NCBI RefSeq assembly: GCF_040839445.1
Contig: NZ_JBDPGJ010000004.1
Coordinates: 1-64,000, forward strand
From: Aquibium pacificus
GTDB lineage: Bacteria; Pseudomonadota; Alphaproteobacteria; Rhizobiales; Rhizobiaceae
Length of the DNA: 64,000 bases
Direction: 5' to 3'
Shown here: one piece after another, positions 25,512 through 34,827 of the stretch
Numbering within the stretch: the stretch's first letter is position 1
How the letters are laid out: every line of letters starts with the position of its first letter
Notes under the pieces: model-generated
The model's database searches: none
Told to the model about the DNA's origin: nothing
What the model saw: only the letters and a program-made list of their open reading frames with translations
Translations under genes and position numbers: made by a program

Positions 25512-26981
25512 TCATGCGACGTCAGCCGGTGCGGTGCGCAGAGTCACCGACAGATCGCCCTTGCGAATCGATATGTGCCGCCGCCCTTTTGTCCGGCTTA
25601 AGGCCGCGACCAGATCGACAAGGGAAGAACTGCTGAGCGGCTCTTCCATGGGAGTCGGCATACGCCGGACTTGTTCCACGGCGTCCTGGTCGACATAGGC
25701 GCGGATGATGAGCTCCTCATCCGTCAGGCTTTCGCCGTAGTGAGCCCGCACCTCGGCGAGATTGGGTTGCGATGGCTCGGGGCGGTCCAGCTCGCGGGCG
25801 CGAGGCCGGTTGAGAATGCGGTCGCGGACGGTCGGATCCATGTGCTGCAACGCCTCGCGCCCCCAGTGGCCGAGCGCGAATTGGATGGTTTCGTCGGTTA
25901 CCTGACCATAACGCTCGCCGGTGATCACGTTAATCGCCGCCTGCGTGCCGACAAATTGCGACAGCGGGGTGACCATGATCGGATAGCCTAAATCGGCGCG
26001 CACCTGGGCGGCCTCGACACGGATCTCGTCAAGCCGGTGTTCCATGCCGACCTTCGAGAGCTGGTATCGCAGATTCGAAATCATGCCCCCCGGAATCTGG
26101 TGACTGTACATCGACTGATCATATTCCACCGGCGCCCCGATCGCGAGACCGTCGCGCTCGGCAACCCGGGTCAGGAACTGCGAGGCTTTCCGCAACGGTT
26201 CCTCGTCCAGCGCCACATCATATCCAAGCGCCCGCAGATTGTGCACGACGTTGAAGACCGAGGGCTGCGACGAGGCATTGGCGAGCGGCGGCACGGCGGT
26301 GTGAATGTAGCGCACGCCAAGCCGGGAGGCCTCGAGCGCATTGAAGGGGCCAAGACCATTGTTGCAATGATTGTGGAATTCGATCGGAATGTCGCCTGCA
26401 GCTTCCTGCACGCGCGGCAGCAGTATCGCCAAACGCTGCGGAGTGAGCAACCCGCCCACGTCCTTGAAGCAAAGCCGGTAGGGTTTCAGCGCTACAGCGT
26501 TGCGGACACGCTCGATGAAATAGTCCTCGGTGTGGCGAGGCGAGATCGAGTAGATCAGGTTGATCACCGACTCCATGCCCATGGCGCGCAGGGTGTCGTG
26601 TTCGTCGCGCAGTGACTCGAAATCGTTCCACGGATCGGAGATGCGTGTCACGGTTATGCCGCGGTCGATGACCTTCTGCACCAGCAATTTGCTTATGCAT
26701 TCGGGCACCTTGCCGATTCCCGTCTTATAGCCGCCATGCAGCCGCTGCGTCGTCTTAGGCAACTTCTTCATGCCGAGATGAAGCCACTGGAACGGATCCT
26801 CGCCAAGGTCGCGCACCATTTTCTTGATCTGGGCCGCCGGACAATAGAATTCCATTGCCTCGTAGCCTGCCTCGTCGAGACGCTCCAGCGCTGTCAGCAT
26901 GACGCCGGTGCGCATATTGAGAGCCCAGAGGCTCTGTTGGCCGTCTCGCAGCGTGGTATCGATGATCTTGATCTCGTTCAT
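25512..26981 (-). CDS. Carboxyltransferase subunit, pyruvate carboxylase B/OadA type
   Basis: A 489-residue protein. Residues about 5-265 form an HMGL-like TIM barrel (IKIIDTTLRDGQQSLWA at the N-terminus, the metal-binding HNH in IEFHNHCNNGLG, and the Lys expected to be carboxylated in RLCFKDVGGLLTP). A PYC_OADA domain follows (HQIPGGMISNLRYQL). It would transfer CO2 between carboxybiotin and pyruvate/oxaloacetate or another 2-oxoacid. There is no C-terminal biotinyl domain; the carrier is a separate gene (28364). ATG 26981 follows GGGGAGGG. It lies 14 bp downstream of the biotin carboxylase gene. Confidence 0.9.
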   Translation of the reverse strand: MNEIKIIDTTLRDGQQSLWALNMRTGVMLTALERLDEAGYEAMEFYCPAAQIKKMVRDLGEDPFQWLHLGMKKLPKTTQRLHGGYKTGIGKVPECISKLLVQKVIDRGITVTRISDPWNDFESLRDEHDTLRAMGMESVINLIYSISPRHTEDYFIERVRNAVALKPYRLCFKDVGGLLTPQRLAILLPRVQEAAGDIPIEFHNHCNNGLGPFNALEASRLGVRYIHTAVPPLANASSQPSVFNVVHNLRALGYDVALDEEPLRKASQFLTRVAERDGLAIGAPVEYDQSMYSHQIPGGMISNLRYQLSKVGMEHRLDEIRVEAAQVRADLGYPIMVTPLSQFVGTQAAINVITGERYGQVTDETIQFALGHWGREALQHMDPTVRDRILNRPRARELDRPEPSQPNLAEVRAHYGESLTDEELIIRAYVDQDAVEQVRRMPTPMEEPLSSSSLVDLVAALSRTKGRRHISIRKGDLSVTLRTAPADVA

Positions 26982-26995
26982 CGCAGGACCCTCCC

Positions 26996-28363
26996 CTATT
27001 GTGCAGCCGCGGCGACGAAGCGTTCGGCTTCGGCTTCAAGCCAGCGCGTATTGATTTTCCCGGACGCAAAATCTTCGTGCGAGAGGATGTGCTCCAGAAA
27101 CGGTGCGGTGGTGTCCACGCCGACCACCGAAAGCTCGGCCAAGGCCTGGCGCGTGCGCGCCAATGCATCGGCACGGTCGCGTCCATGCACGATCAGCTTG
27201 CCCAGCAGTGAATCATAATAGGGAGAGACCACCCATCCTGCTTCGACATGGGTATCGACACGGATGCCGGGCCCCACAGGCACCGACCATTCGAGGACCT
27301 TGCCGGGAGAGGGCTGGAAGCCCCGCTTGGGCGCCTCCGCGTTGATCCGGCATTCGATGGCGTGGCCGTCAAAGCGGATATCTTCCTGCCGCAGCGCCAA
27401 TGGCTCGCCGCCCGCAATGCGGATTTGCGCCGCCACGATGTCGATGCCCGTGATCATTTCCGTCACCGGATGCTCGACCTGCACCCTGGTGTTCATTTCT
27501 AGGAAAAAGAAGCTTTCCCGATCGACATCGACGATGAACTCCACCGTTCCCGCGCTGCGATAATCGATGCTGCGCGCCAATGTGACCGCGGCATCGTAAA
27601 GGCCCTGGCGCAAGGCCTGCGGCAAACCGAAGGCCGGAGCTTCCTCGACCATCTTTTGATACCGGCGCTGCAACGAGCAATCCCTCTCGCCGAGATGCAG
27701 CACCGTGCCCTGCCCGTCGGCCAGCACTTGCACTTCGACATGGCGGGCGTTTTCAATGTAGCGCTCCATGAAGAGCGCGCTGTCGCCGAAGGCGGCCTGC
27801 GCCTCGGCCGTCGCGCTCCCGAAAGCGGCGGCGAGTTCGTCGGGCTTGCGCACGATGCGGATGCCGCGTCCGCCACCACCCGCGGCGGCCTTGAAAAGCA
27901 ACGGGTAGCCGACCGAACTCGCGATCTCGGTCGCGGCCTGCACCGATAACACGCGGGGAGATCCCTCCGCCAGCGGGACGCCGTTTTCGCTAGCGATGCG
28001 CCGCGCTTCCAGCTTGTTGCCCATGAGGCGGATGTTTTCCGGGCTGGGGCCGACAAAGATCAGCCCGGCGTCGGCGCATGACTTGGCGAAGCGGTCGTTT
28101 TCGGACAGGAAGCCGTAGCCTGGATGCAACCCGTCGCAGCCGGTCCCCAGCGCAGCGCTGATCAGCGCCTCGGGACGCAGGTAGCTGTCAGCGGCGCGGG
28201 AGGGACCGATGCAGACCATCCGGTCGGCCATCCGGCCCGCCATGCTGTCCCGGTCGGCTTCCGAAACCGCCGCAACCGTCTCTATGCCCAGCGTTCGGCA
28301 AGCCCGGACAATGCGAACCGCGATCTCCCCGCGATTCGCCACGAAGACCCGCGAAAGTGCCAT
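26996..28363 (-). CDS. Biotin carboxylase subunit (AccC-like)
   Basis: A 455-residue biotin carboxylase, which carboxylates the biotin on the carrier using ATP and bicarbonate. The N-terminal VFVANRGEIAVRIVRACR, the ATP-grasp glycine loop FKAAAGGGGRGIRIV, LGERDCSLQRRYQK and the signature LEMNTRVQVEHPVTEMITG are all present. The length is normal for AccC. The ATG (28361-28363) directly follows the TAA of the carrier gene, so the two are translationally coupled. Because it sits with a PycB/OadA-type carboxyltransferase rather than acetyl-CoA carboxyltransferase genes, it probably serves a dedicated enzyme. Confidence 0.93.
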   Translation of the reverse strand: MALSRVFVANRGEIAVRIVRACRTLGIETVAAVSEADRDSMAGRMADRMVCIGPSRAADSYLRPEALISAALGTGCDGLHPGYGFLSENDRFAKSCADAGLIFVGPSPENIRLMGNKLEARRIASENGVPLAEGSPRVLSVQAATEIASSVGYPLLFKAAAGGGGRGIRIVRKPDELAAAFGSATAEAQAAFGDSALFMERYIENARHVEVQVLADGQGTVLHLGERDCSLQRRYQKMVEEAPAFGLPQALRQGLYDAAVTLARSIDYRSAGTVEFIVDVDRESFFFLEMNTRVQVEHPVTEMITGIDIVAAQIRIAGGEPLALRQEDIRFDGHAIECRINAEAPKRGFQPSPGKVLEWSVPVGPGIRVDTHVEAGWVVSPYYDSLLGKLIVHGRDRADALARTRQALAELSVVGVDTTAPFLEHILSHEDFASGKINTRWLEAEAERFVAAAAQ

Positions 28364-28900
28364 TTAGCGCTCCGCGGGCCGGACGAGAAACAGCGGCTGG
28401 CCGAATTCGACGAATTCCGAATTGCCCACAAGCCGCCGCACGACCGTGCCGCGCACGCCGGATCTAACGGCATTGAACACCTTCATCACCTCGACGAGGC
28501 CGACCGTGCTGTCTTCGTCAATCTCGGCGCCAGTTTCCACATAAGGCGGCGCCTCGGGCTCGGGAGAGATGTAGAAAATTCCCACGATGGGAGATTTTAT
28601 AGGGATTAGGTTCGATTCATCGCTCGACGAACCGGCCGGCGACTTCGGCGCGGCAGCCGCTGCGGCAGGCGCCGCCTGAGCGGGTGCGACGGCGGGCACA
28701 GGTGAGGCAGGAGCCGAGGCCGGCGGGGCCGCGGTGGGAGCCAGTCGGGCTTCCGCAGTGGCTGCGCCACCTGCATCGACGATGCGGCCATGTTTGCTAA
28801 CGACGAGTTTGAGATCGCCCGCCTCGAGCCGTAATTCGTCGAAGGCGGAGTTTTGAACGAGTTCGAGAATCCGTTTCACGTCATCCGGTGTCAGCGACAT
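28364..28900 (-). CDS. Biotin carboxyl carrier protein (AccB-like)
   Basis: A 178-residue carrier. The N-terminal AccB-type domain (SLTPDDVKRILELVQNSAF) is followed by a long Ala/Pro-rich linker (about residues 50-95) and a C-terminal biotinyl domain with the target Lys in VEVMKVFNAVRSG. It carries carboxybiotin between the carboxylase at 26996 and the carboxyltransferase at 25512. ATG 28900 matches the usual MSLTPDDV-type start; ATG 28939 is an in-frame alternative. It follows the CoA-transferase gene by about 66 bp. Confidence 0.92.
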   Translation of the reverse strand: MSLTPDDVKRILELVQNSAFDELRLEAGDLKLVVSKHGRIVDAGGAATAEARLAPTAAPPASAPASPVPAVAPAQAAPAAAAAAPKSPAGSSSDESNLIPIKSPIVGIFYISPEPEAPPYVETGAEIDEDSTVGLVEVMKVFNAVRSGVRGTVVRRLVGNSEFVEFGQPLFLVRPAER

Positions 28901-28966
28901 TACAGACTTATTCTCCTCATTAGCTTTACTGGATGCCATCTGCGGCTTTCTGGATGGCTGCGCTAT

Positions 28967-30142
28967 CTAAACAGCCGAAGCCCGGCGCAAAGCCGCAACG
29001 GCTTCCTTGTCGTAGCCGCATTCGGCCAGTACGGCCTCTGTGTGTTCGCCCAACTTAGGTACCGGTCTACCCGTCCCCTCAGGTTGTCCACCGGAAGCGG
29101 CAAAGCCGTAGCCGACGAGTTGGGTCGCACGATCGCCGCTCCCGAAACTGCGCGTCATCTCTAGTGCACGAACCTGGGGATCTTCCAGCGCCTCGCCGAT
29201 CGTGTGGATTGGGCCACAGGGCACATCCTCGGCCTGCAGGGTCGCGAGCCATACGGCGCGCGGGGCGGTGGCGAAGATCGCCTGCAATACGGAGTGGAGC
29301 TCTTCATAATTCGCCCCGCGCGCCTGCTTCGTGGCAAAGCGGGGGTCTTCTTCGAGTTCGGGCCGGGCAACCGCGACGAGAAGCGCTTTCCAGAATTTCG
29401 GAAGCGATGACAGGTGCACTGCGAAAGGGCGTCCATCGCTTGCCACGAAGGCATATGATTGCGAATTATAAGCCCGCGAAAGCTTGTCAGCGATTTTCCC
29501 GCTGCTCAGAAATTCAGCCACGGCATGAGGCTGGAAGGCGATGCTTGCCCCCAGCATGCTCACGTCAAGCCGTTGACCGACCCCGCCATTGCGACCGCGT
29601 GCGACAAGGGCGCCGAGCACCGCATTTGCGGCGTAAAGCCCCGTCAACTGATCCGACATCGGGGGGCCCACGGGTTGAGGCGCGTCGAGATCGGTGAGTT
29701 GGCTCCACAGACCGCTCATGGCTTGGGCGATGGCGTCATAAGTGGGCCTGTCGCGGTCGGGACCGACATGGCCAAGGCCCGAGACCGCGCAATATATCAA
29801 GCTCGGAGCTGTAACGCGCAGCACCTCGCAGCCGATGCCGGCACGGTCGAGTGTGCCGGGTCTGAAATTGTCGATGACCACATCGCCCGAAGCGGCGAGC
29901 TTGAGATAGGCTGCGCGTCCTTCCGCGCTCTTGATGTCGATGGTCACGCTTTTCTTGCCGCGGTTATAAGCGGCGAAAGCCGGCGATATTTCGCTCTGGC
30001 TGGCGGACCACATCCGAAACGGATCTCCGCCGCCAGGCATCTCGACCTTGATCACCTCGGCGCCCATATCGGCGAGCAGCATGCCCGCAAAGGGTCCACT
30101 GATCACGTTCGCCATTTCGATCACCCGAATACCTTCGAGCAT
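28967..30142 (-). CDS. Family III CoA-transferase (CaiB/BaiF)
   Basis: A 391-residue family III CoA-transferase. These cytosolic enzymes move CoA between acyl-CoA esters and carboxylates. Signatures seen are VIEMANVISGPFAGMLLADM, GAEVIKVEMPGGGDPFRMW, YNRGKKSVTIDIKSAEGRAA and GPPMSDQLTGLYAANAVLG (the region of the catalytic Asp). ATG 30142 is preceded by GGAGGGG; a longer upstream frame has no site. First gene of the minus-strand unit that continues into the biotin-dependent carboxylase genes and divergent from the citryl-CoA-lyase-like gene. Family III enzymes that activate di- and tricarboxylates often sit beside a C-C lyase, as here. Confidence 0.92.
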   Translation of the reverse strand: MLEGIRVIEMANVISGPFAGMLLADMGAEVIKVEMPGGGDPFRMWSASQSEISPAFAAYNRGKKSVTIDIKSAEGRAAYLKLAASGDVVIDNFRPGTLDRAGIGCEVLRVTAPSLIYCAVSGLGHVGPDRDRPTYDAIAQAMSGLWSQLTDLDAPQPVGPPMSDQLTGLYAANAVLGALVARGRNGGVGQRLDVSMLGASIAFQPHAVAEFLSSGKIADKLSRAYNSQSYAFVASDGRPFAVHLSSLPKFWKALLVAVARPELEEDPRFATKQARGANYEELHSVLQAIFATAPRAVWLATLQAEDVPCGPIHTIGEALEDPQVRALEMTRSFGSGDRATQLVGYGFAASGGQPEGTGRPVPKLGEHTEAVLAECGYDKEAVAALRRASAV

Positions 30143-30537
30143 ACTGACCCCTCCGCTGGGTATTGCCGCCTGCCTCTTGGGCGAAGATATCCGTTGTCGC
30201 GTTCGCACAATCATTTACGCGCCCACGCCCCTCCAACACTATCAAAAAATACTGCGCAATGCGCTCGCCCGGGTCAAGGATGGCGGCAGGAAACACAACG
30301 GTCAATCTCACATAACGAGAAGTTTCGCATTACTGTCTGGCTATTCTGGCCACGGGCGGGGCTTCCTCAGAAAGTTTTCTCAATAGTGAAGAGAAAGCCG
30401 ATCCATACCGCCCGCTCCTTGACATCCTCGATGACCTCCGCCGAGACTCCCCCTGCAATAGCGTGGCACGCCCTTGGGCAGTTCGTCGAAGACCGGAGCT
30501 CAAAGACGGTGGTTGCAGCAGACAAAGGAGAGCAGCC
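30143..30537. promoter_or_regulatory. Divergent control region between CoA-transferase and lyase genes
   Basis: A 395-bp divergent gap that should hold both promoters. An inverted repeat TTTCTC (30376-30381), 9-bp spacer, GAGAAA (30391-30396) is a possible regulator site. I see no convincing sigma-70 hexamer pair and no gene. Confidence 0.35.
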
Positions 30538-31320
30538 ATGCGGGTTGGCAAGTCCGACGGCATCACGTCAATATCGACCGCGGATGCGGCGTCGATCACG
30601 ATCCGTGGTCGCGATTTGGCGTCGGAGCTCATCGGCGAGGTAAGTTTCACGGAATTCTTCCATCTCATGCTTCTCGGCCTGGAGCCGACGCCGGTACAGC
30701 GTCGAATGCTCGATGCGGTGCTCATAGCGATTGCCGAACATGGAATGACTGCCAGCGTCTCGGCGGCGCGAATGACCTTCGCGGCGGCCCCGGAATCGTT
30801 CCAAGGCGCTGTGGCAGCGGGAATCTTGGGATGTGGCAATACCGTTCTGGGGACAACGGAACTGGCCGGGCGATTTCTCAGTGCCGGCGTTGACCTAGCT
30901 GCGGGCAATCCGGCCCGGATGACCGATGTTGCACGCGAGGAAATCGCGCGGTTGCGCGCCGCAAACCAGCGCCTGCCCGGCTTCGGTCACCCACTGCACC
31001 ATCCGATCGATCCCCGCACCGATCGCCTGCTCAATCTGGCGGACGAGGTCGGCAGTGTCGGGCCGCATTGTGCATATGCGCGCGCCGTCCAGAGCGAAGC
31101 GAACGCAGCTTTCGGACGCCCGATGGTCATGAACGTCTCTTGCGCGATCCCAGCGGTGATGCTCGATCTTGATTTTCCGATGGAAGCACTACGTGGCATC
31201 CCCATTTTGGCCCGCACAGCCGGGCTAATCGCCCACCTTGCCGAGGAACGGCGAAGGCCCATGGGCTTTCATCTCGCAGCGGAGGCTGCTGAAGGTGTCC
31301 GCTACGAGCCGTCGGAATGA
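30538..31320 (+). CDS. Citryl-CoA lyase-like enzyme (citrate synthase superfamily)
   Basis: A 260-residue protein of the short citrate-synthase-like family annotated as citryl-CoA lyase. It starts at ATG 30538 behind AAAGGAG. Family wording is SITIRGRDLASELIGEVSFT, MTASVSAARMTFAAAPES and the active-site His segment LPGFGHPLHHPIDPRTDRL, then VGPHCAYARAVQSEAN. Known members cleave citryl-CoA to acetyl-CoA and oxaloacetate, and some act on related hydroxyacyl-CoA esters such as citramalyl-CoA. It heads the plus-strand unit with dctP4 and dctQ-dctM, and lies divergent from a CoA-transferase that could make its CoA ester. Confidence 0.85.
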   Translation: MRVGKSDGITSISTADAASITIRGRDLASELIGEVSFTEFFHLMLLGLEPTPVQRRMLDAVLIAIAEHGMTASVSAARMTFAAAPESFQGAVAAGILGCGNTVLGTTELAGRFLSAGVDLAAGNPARMTDVAREEIARLRAANQRLPGFGHPLHHPIDPRTDRLLNLADEVGSVGPHCAYARAVQSEANAAFGRPMVMNVSCAIPAVMLDLDFPMEALRGIPILARTAGLIAHLAEERRRPMGFHLAAEAAEGVRYEPSE

Positions 31321-31621
31321 CTCTGATGATAATGGAGCGTGCACCGTTCGACAGGAAATCGAGAGTGTATCATCCGATGGGCGAGATTTCACTTATCGAG
31401 AACGAGGGAGCATGAATTCAAGAATCGTTGCTCATTCGATTGCTCTCGGGTTTGCTGCACCTGTCACTTTAGAAGTTAGGTGCTGGAGCGAGGGCTCGAT
31501 TTCGCCAAGGCTGTTGACGACAGACTCGTTCTGCTCAGCTGGGGATTTTCAAGTCTCGCGGGTCATTGGGGTGGCACGTCATGCAGCTTGTTCCAATAAG
31601 AACGAAATCAGGGAGGTAAAT
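31321..31621 (+). other. Intergenic region upstream of dctP
   Basis: A 301-bp gap between the lyase stop and dctP. An open frame crosses it but has no recognisable sequence. GAAATCGAGAG and GGCGAGATTTC (about 31351-31390) form a loose inverted repeat. No strong promoter or terminator is seen, so dctP may be transcribed from its own weak promoter or by read-through. Confidence 0.3.
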
Positions 31622-32623
31622 ATGTCCATAAGTAGATTTATTAGAGGATCTCGGCTTAAGGCGCTGCTCTCGGCAGGTGCGTTGCTGCTCTCCGCAGGAA
31701 CAATTAATGCCGAGGAATTCCGGCTTCTCTCGAGCTGGGACAATACCAATCCCGCCGTCAGAGGAGTGGCGATACCCTTCGCGCGCCTAGTCGAGGAAGC
31801 CTCCGGCGGCGAGATAAAACTGCTCATGAGCGGGCCCGAGACGATACCGCCTTTCGAGCAGCTCGAACCTGTCAGCTCGGGCGTGTTCCAGTTGCTCTTC
31901 ACCCATACGGCCTATCACACCGGAACGACCTCGATCGGAATGGCGATCGATGCGATCGATGCGACTTCGCAGGAGCTCCGGGATCAAGGCATCTGGGATT
32001 GGTTCGACCAGTATTATCAGGCCCACAATCTAAAGTTGATCGCACTCCCTTCGGTCAAGGGTGGCTATCAACTCGTTCTCCGGGAACCGCTGACCGATGC
32101 GGGGGATCTTGCGGGCCGCAAGATACGCGGTACGCCGACCTATTTCGGCGTCTTCGAAATGCTTGGCGCCACGCCGGTCACGCTTCCTCCAGCCGAAGTC
32201 TATGCCGCCCTGGAACGGGGCGTGGCGGACGGCGCGGCTTGGGGTGCCTACGGAATTCTCGCCAACAGGTGGCACGAAGTTGCTCCCAATCTGATGCGCC
32301 CGGCAATCGGCTATAGTGGCCTTCCGATTTTCATGAACCTTGACACTTGGAAGGCGCTGCCGCCGGAACGGCAGGCCCTCTTTCTGGAACAGGGAGAGCG
32401 GGTCGAGGAACTTTGGGGGACCGAGTACGCGCAGATGGTGAACAAGGAAGAGCAGACGCTGATCAACGAGCATAACGTGCAGATCACGCAACTGCCGGAA
32501 GACAAGGCATCCCAGCTAAACGCTGCCTTCGCCGACGGTATCTGGCGCATCATTGACAAGCAAAACCCGGAAAAAGGCCAAGAACTGCGCGAGTTCCTGG
32601 CCACCAAAGGCTTGATGAAATAG
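31622..32623 (+). CDS. dctP: TRAP transporter substrate-binding protein DctP
   Basis: A 333-residue periplasmic binding protein with a Sec signal ending AGTINAEEF near residue 31. Ligand-binding features are RKIRGTPTYFGVFEMLGATP and AEVYAALERGVADGAAWG. It is paralogous to the DctP at 24262 (shared GPETIPPFEQLEPVSSGVF block and the following helices), so the two probably bind related acids. ATG 31622 follows GGGAGGTAAAT. It precedes dctQ and dctM in the classical P-Q-M order, separated from dctQ by a stem-loop. Confidence 0.94.
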   Translation: MSISRFIRGSRLKALLSAGALLLSAGTINAEEFRLLSSWDNTNPAVRGVAIPFARLVEEASGGEIKLLMSGPETIPPFEQLEPVSSGVFQLLFTHTAYHTGTTSIGMAIDAIDATSQELRDQGIWDWFDQYYQAHNLKLIALPSVKGGYQLVLREPLTDAGDLAGRKIRGTPTYFGVFEMLGATPVTLPPAEVYAALERGVADGAAWGAYGILANRWHEVAPNLMRPAIGYSGLPIFMNLDTWKALPPERQALFLEQGERVEELWGTEYAQMVNKEEQTLINEHNVQITQLPEDKASQLNAAFADGIWRIIDKQNPEKGQELREFLATKGLMK

Positions 32624-32666
32624 TTCGACCTGCCAAGATTAACACATCACTTTAGGCTGCCCGTTA

Positions 32667-32706
32667 GACACTCCCATTCGAGGATTATCGCTCGCCTGGG
32701 AGTGTC
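32667..32706 (+). promoter_or_regulatory. Stem-loop between dctP and dctQ that covers the dctQ ribosome-binding site
   Basis: GACACTCCC (32667-32675) pairs exactly with GGGAGTGTC (32698-32706), and the loop contains a second small stem CGAG/CTCG. The 3' arm GGGAG is the only Shine-Dalgarno-like sequence before dctQ, so folding would reduce dctQM translation relative to dctP. Confidence 0.6.
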
Positions 32707-32718
32707 TTGCGTATCAAA

Positions 32719-33234
32719 ATGGCAGATTGGGCATCCATGAGAAACATGGCACTGGTTTTGGAAAAGATCGCCGCAGCGAGCTTCAAACTCGGTGTGAGCG
32801 CCACCGCCCTCATCTTTCTTGCGACTTTATATGAACTGGTCGCGCGTTATTTCTTTGGGGCTCCCACAGCATGGGCGCTCGATTATTCTAGCTATCTACT
32901 TTGTGCGGCGGTATTCTTCACCCTGCCCACCATAACAGCACAAGGCTCAAGCATCGCGATCTCCATCTTGGTCGACATGCTGGCTGAGCGGTACAGGCCC
33001 ATGCTGATCACGATGATTGAAATCGTCGCAGGCATGTCGTGCGTCATTGTCGCCGCTCTTTGTTTCGATTTCTCGTTGAGACAGTACGACGCCGGCACAC
33101 TGACGCTCGCCGTAGTCCCCATACCTAGATGGATTCTGACGTCGATCATGACATATGGGTTCTTGCTGAGCGGGACCCTCCACTTCCAGCGGGCTGTGCT
33201 ACGCTCGTCGTCGACCCACACTGCAGTTTTGTGA
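32719..33234 (+). CDS. dctQ: TRAP transporter small permease DctQ
   Basis: A 171-residue four-helix membrane protein with the DctQ pattern ELVARYFFGAPTAWALDYS, then PTITAQGSSIAISILVDML. Hydrophobic segments lie at about residues 22-42, 52-70, 93-115 and 138-155. The start is uncertain: ATG 32719 is used, while TTG 32707 (closer to GGGAG) and ATG 32737 are alternatives. It ends 13 bp before dctM. Confidence 0.88.
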   Translation: MADWASMRNMALVLEKIAAASFKLGVSATALIFLATLYELVARYFFGAPTAWALDYSSYLLCAAVFFTLPTITAQGSSIAISILVDMLAERYRPMLITMIEIVAGMSCVIVAALCFDFSLRQYDAGTLTLAVVPIPRWILTSIMTYGFLLSGTLHFQRAVLRSSSTHTAVL

Positions 33235-33247
33235 GTGAGCGATAAGC

Positions 33248-34543
33248 ATGGATCCCACCACTATCTTCTCAGTGATGGCTGTTGGCCTGCTGGCGCTGTT
33301 CTTGCTCGGCGTTCCCATCTACGCGGCGTTTCTCATCTGCAATTTGGCAGCCCTGTTCGCCCTTATCGGCCCGCCTGGCATCGGCCTGTTCGTCAACAGC
33401 ATCGTCACGACCGCGACCTCGTCATCATTGCTGGTACTACCCTTGTTCATCCTAATGGGAGAGGTGCTCTATCGGGCAAACGCCATCGACGCACTTATCG
33501 ATTCTGTCGATAAATTGATAGGGCGGCTGCGCGGCAGGCAGTATGTGCTCTCGATCATCGTATCGACCATTCTGGCCGCCCTATCCGGTTCGGCGATGGG
33601 TAGTTCCGCGATGCTGTCGCGAACGATTTATCCGACGATGCATGCGCGTGGCTACGATCGAGGAATGACGCTCAGCGTGATCATGGGCGGTGCGTGCCTC
33701 GCCCCGATCATTCCGCCAAGCGTGCTCGCCATCATCGTGGCAATGATTGCGCAAATCTCGGTCAAGGACCTGTTTATCGCGGGTATCGTGCCGGGAGTTC
33801 TGATCTCCGCGATGTTGCTGTGCTATATCTTCATCCGGATCTTCTTGAACCCCGCTCTCGCCCCGGCGGATGCGGACTATGTCAGACCGACGTGGCGGCA
33901 GGTCTTCAGGGCAATCCTAAACCTGCTCCCTTTCACTCTGGTGATCGGCGCGGTTATCGGGAGCATCGTTCTGGGCATCGCCACTCCAAACGAATCGGCC
34001 GTCGCCGGCGTCCTTGGTTCGCTAGTCGTGGCGGCGATTTTCAGACGCTTGACTTTCCGACTCCTGGTGGAAGCGTTTCAGTCGACGACCAGCATCACCG
34101 CCATGGTCATGGCGATCATGCTTTCTTCGCAACTGTTCTCCCAACTCCTTGCATTCAGCGGCGCCGGCGCAGCCATCAGTTCGTTCGTCAATTCGGTGTC
34201 GTTGTCGCCCAGCATGATGATGTTCATCATGATGGCAATTCCCTTTGTAATCTGCATGGTGCTCGACGAGATAGCCGCCATGCTTATCCTTGTTCCTATC
34301 TACGCACCTTTGCTTGGGATTTTCGGCTTCGATCCCGTATGGTTCTGGACCATTTTCCTGATCAACATCACTCTTGGAGGGATCGTGCCGCCGGTCGGCT
34401 ATGTGCTGTTCGTGATGCAGGGCGTGATCAGGAATATTAAACTGACCGAACTCTATAACGCGAGCATACCGATTGTTTTCATATTCGTTCTTTCCATGAT
34501 GGCTTTGGTGGCATTTCCCCAACTTGTAATGTACTGGATCTAG
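33248..34543 (+). CDS. dctM: TRAP transporter large permease DctM
   Basis: A 431-residue large TRAP permease with some 11-12 hydrophobic segments. Characteristic wording includes LVLPLFILMGEVLYRANAID, ALSGSAMGSSAMLSRTIYP, GGACLAPIIPPSVLAIIVAM and the C-terminal GGIVPPVGYVLFVMQGV. With dctP (31622) and dctQ it forms a complete system in the same unit as the citryl-CoA-lyase-like gene. A terminator lies 54 bp downstream. Confidence 0.94.
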   Translation: MDPTTIFSVMAVGLLALFLLGVPIYAAFLICNLAALFALIGPPGIGLFVNSIVTTATSSSLLVLPLFILMGEVLYRANAIDALIDSVDKLIGRLRGRQYVLSIIVSTILAALSGSAMGSSAMLSRTIYPTMHARGYDRGMTLSVIMGGACLAPIIPPSVLAIIVAMIAQISVKDLFIAGIVPGVLISAMLLCYIFIRIFLNPALAPADADYVRPTWRQVFRAILNLLPFTLVIGAVIGSIVLGIATPNESAVAGVLGSLVVAAIFRRLTFRLLVEAFQSTTSITAMVMAIMLSSQLFSQLLAFSGAGAAISSFVNSVSLSPSMMMFIMMAIPFVICMVLDEIAAMLILVPIYAPLLGIFGFDPVWFWTIFLINITLGGIVPPVGYVLFVMQGVIRNIKLTELYNASIPIVFIFVLSMMALVAFPQLVMYWI

Positions 34544-34596
34544 TGCACTGACGCATTCCAAGGATTCACATCAGCGGCAGGGCGTGCGTGAACTGC

Positions 34597-34618
34597 CGGC
34601 ATCGAAGTGCCGTTTTTT
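34597..34618 (+). terminator. Rho-independent terminator after dctM
   Basis: CGGCA-TCGAAG-TGCCG followed directly by TTTTTT. It ends the plus-strand lyase-TRAP unit. The rest of 34544-34827 shows no gene. Confidence 0.75.
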
Positions 34619-34827
34619 GAACCAGGTTTGCAGGGACGCGGGTGTTCGACCCTTCCGGCCATCAACCTCCTTCCGCCAACCTCACATGGCTCCGGCGATC
34701 CCGGAACCGATTCCTTCGACTAAGCAGCTCCGCTCACGTCACGAAGAAAAGGCATGTAGATGATAGAGCGATATCTTACACAAACGCTCTCGAAGCGGAT
34801 CCGCCGCCGCGGATGAACGTCGGAACC

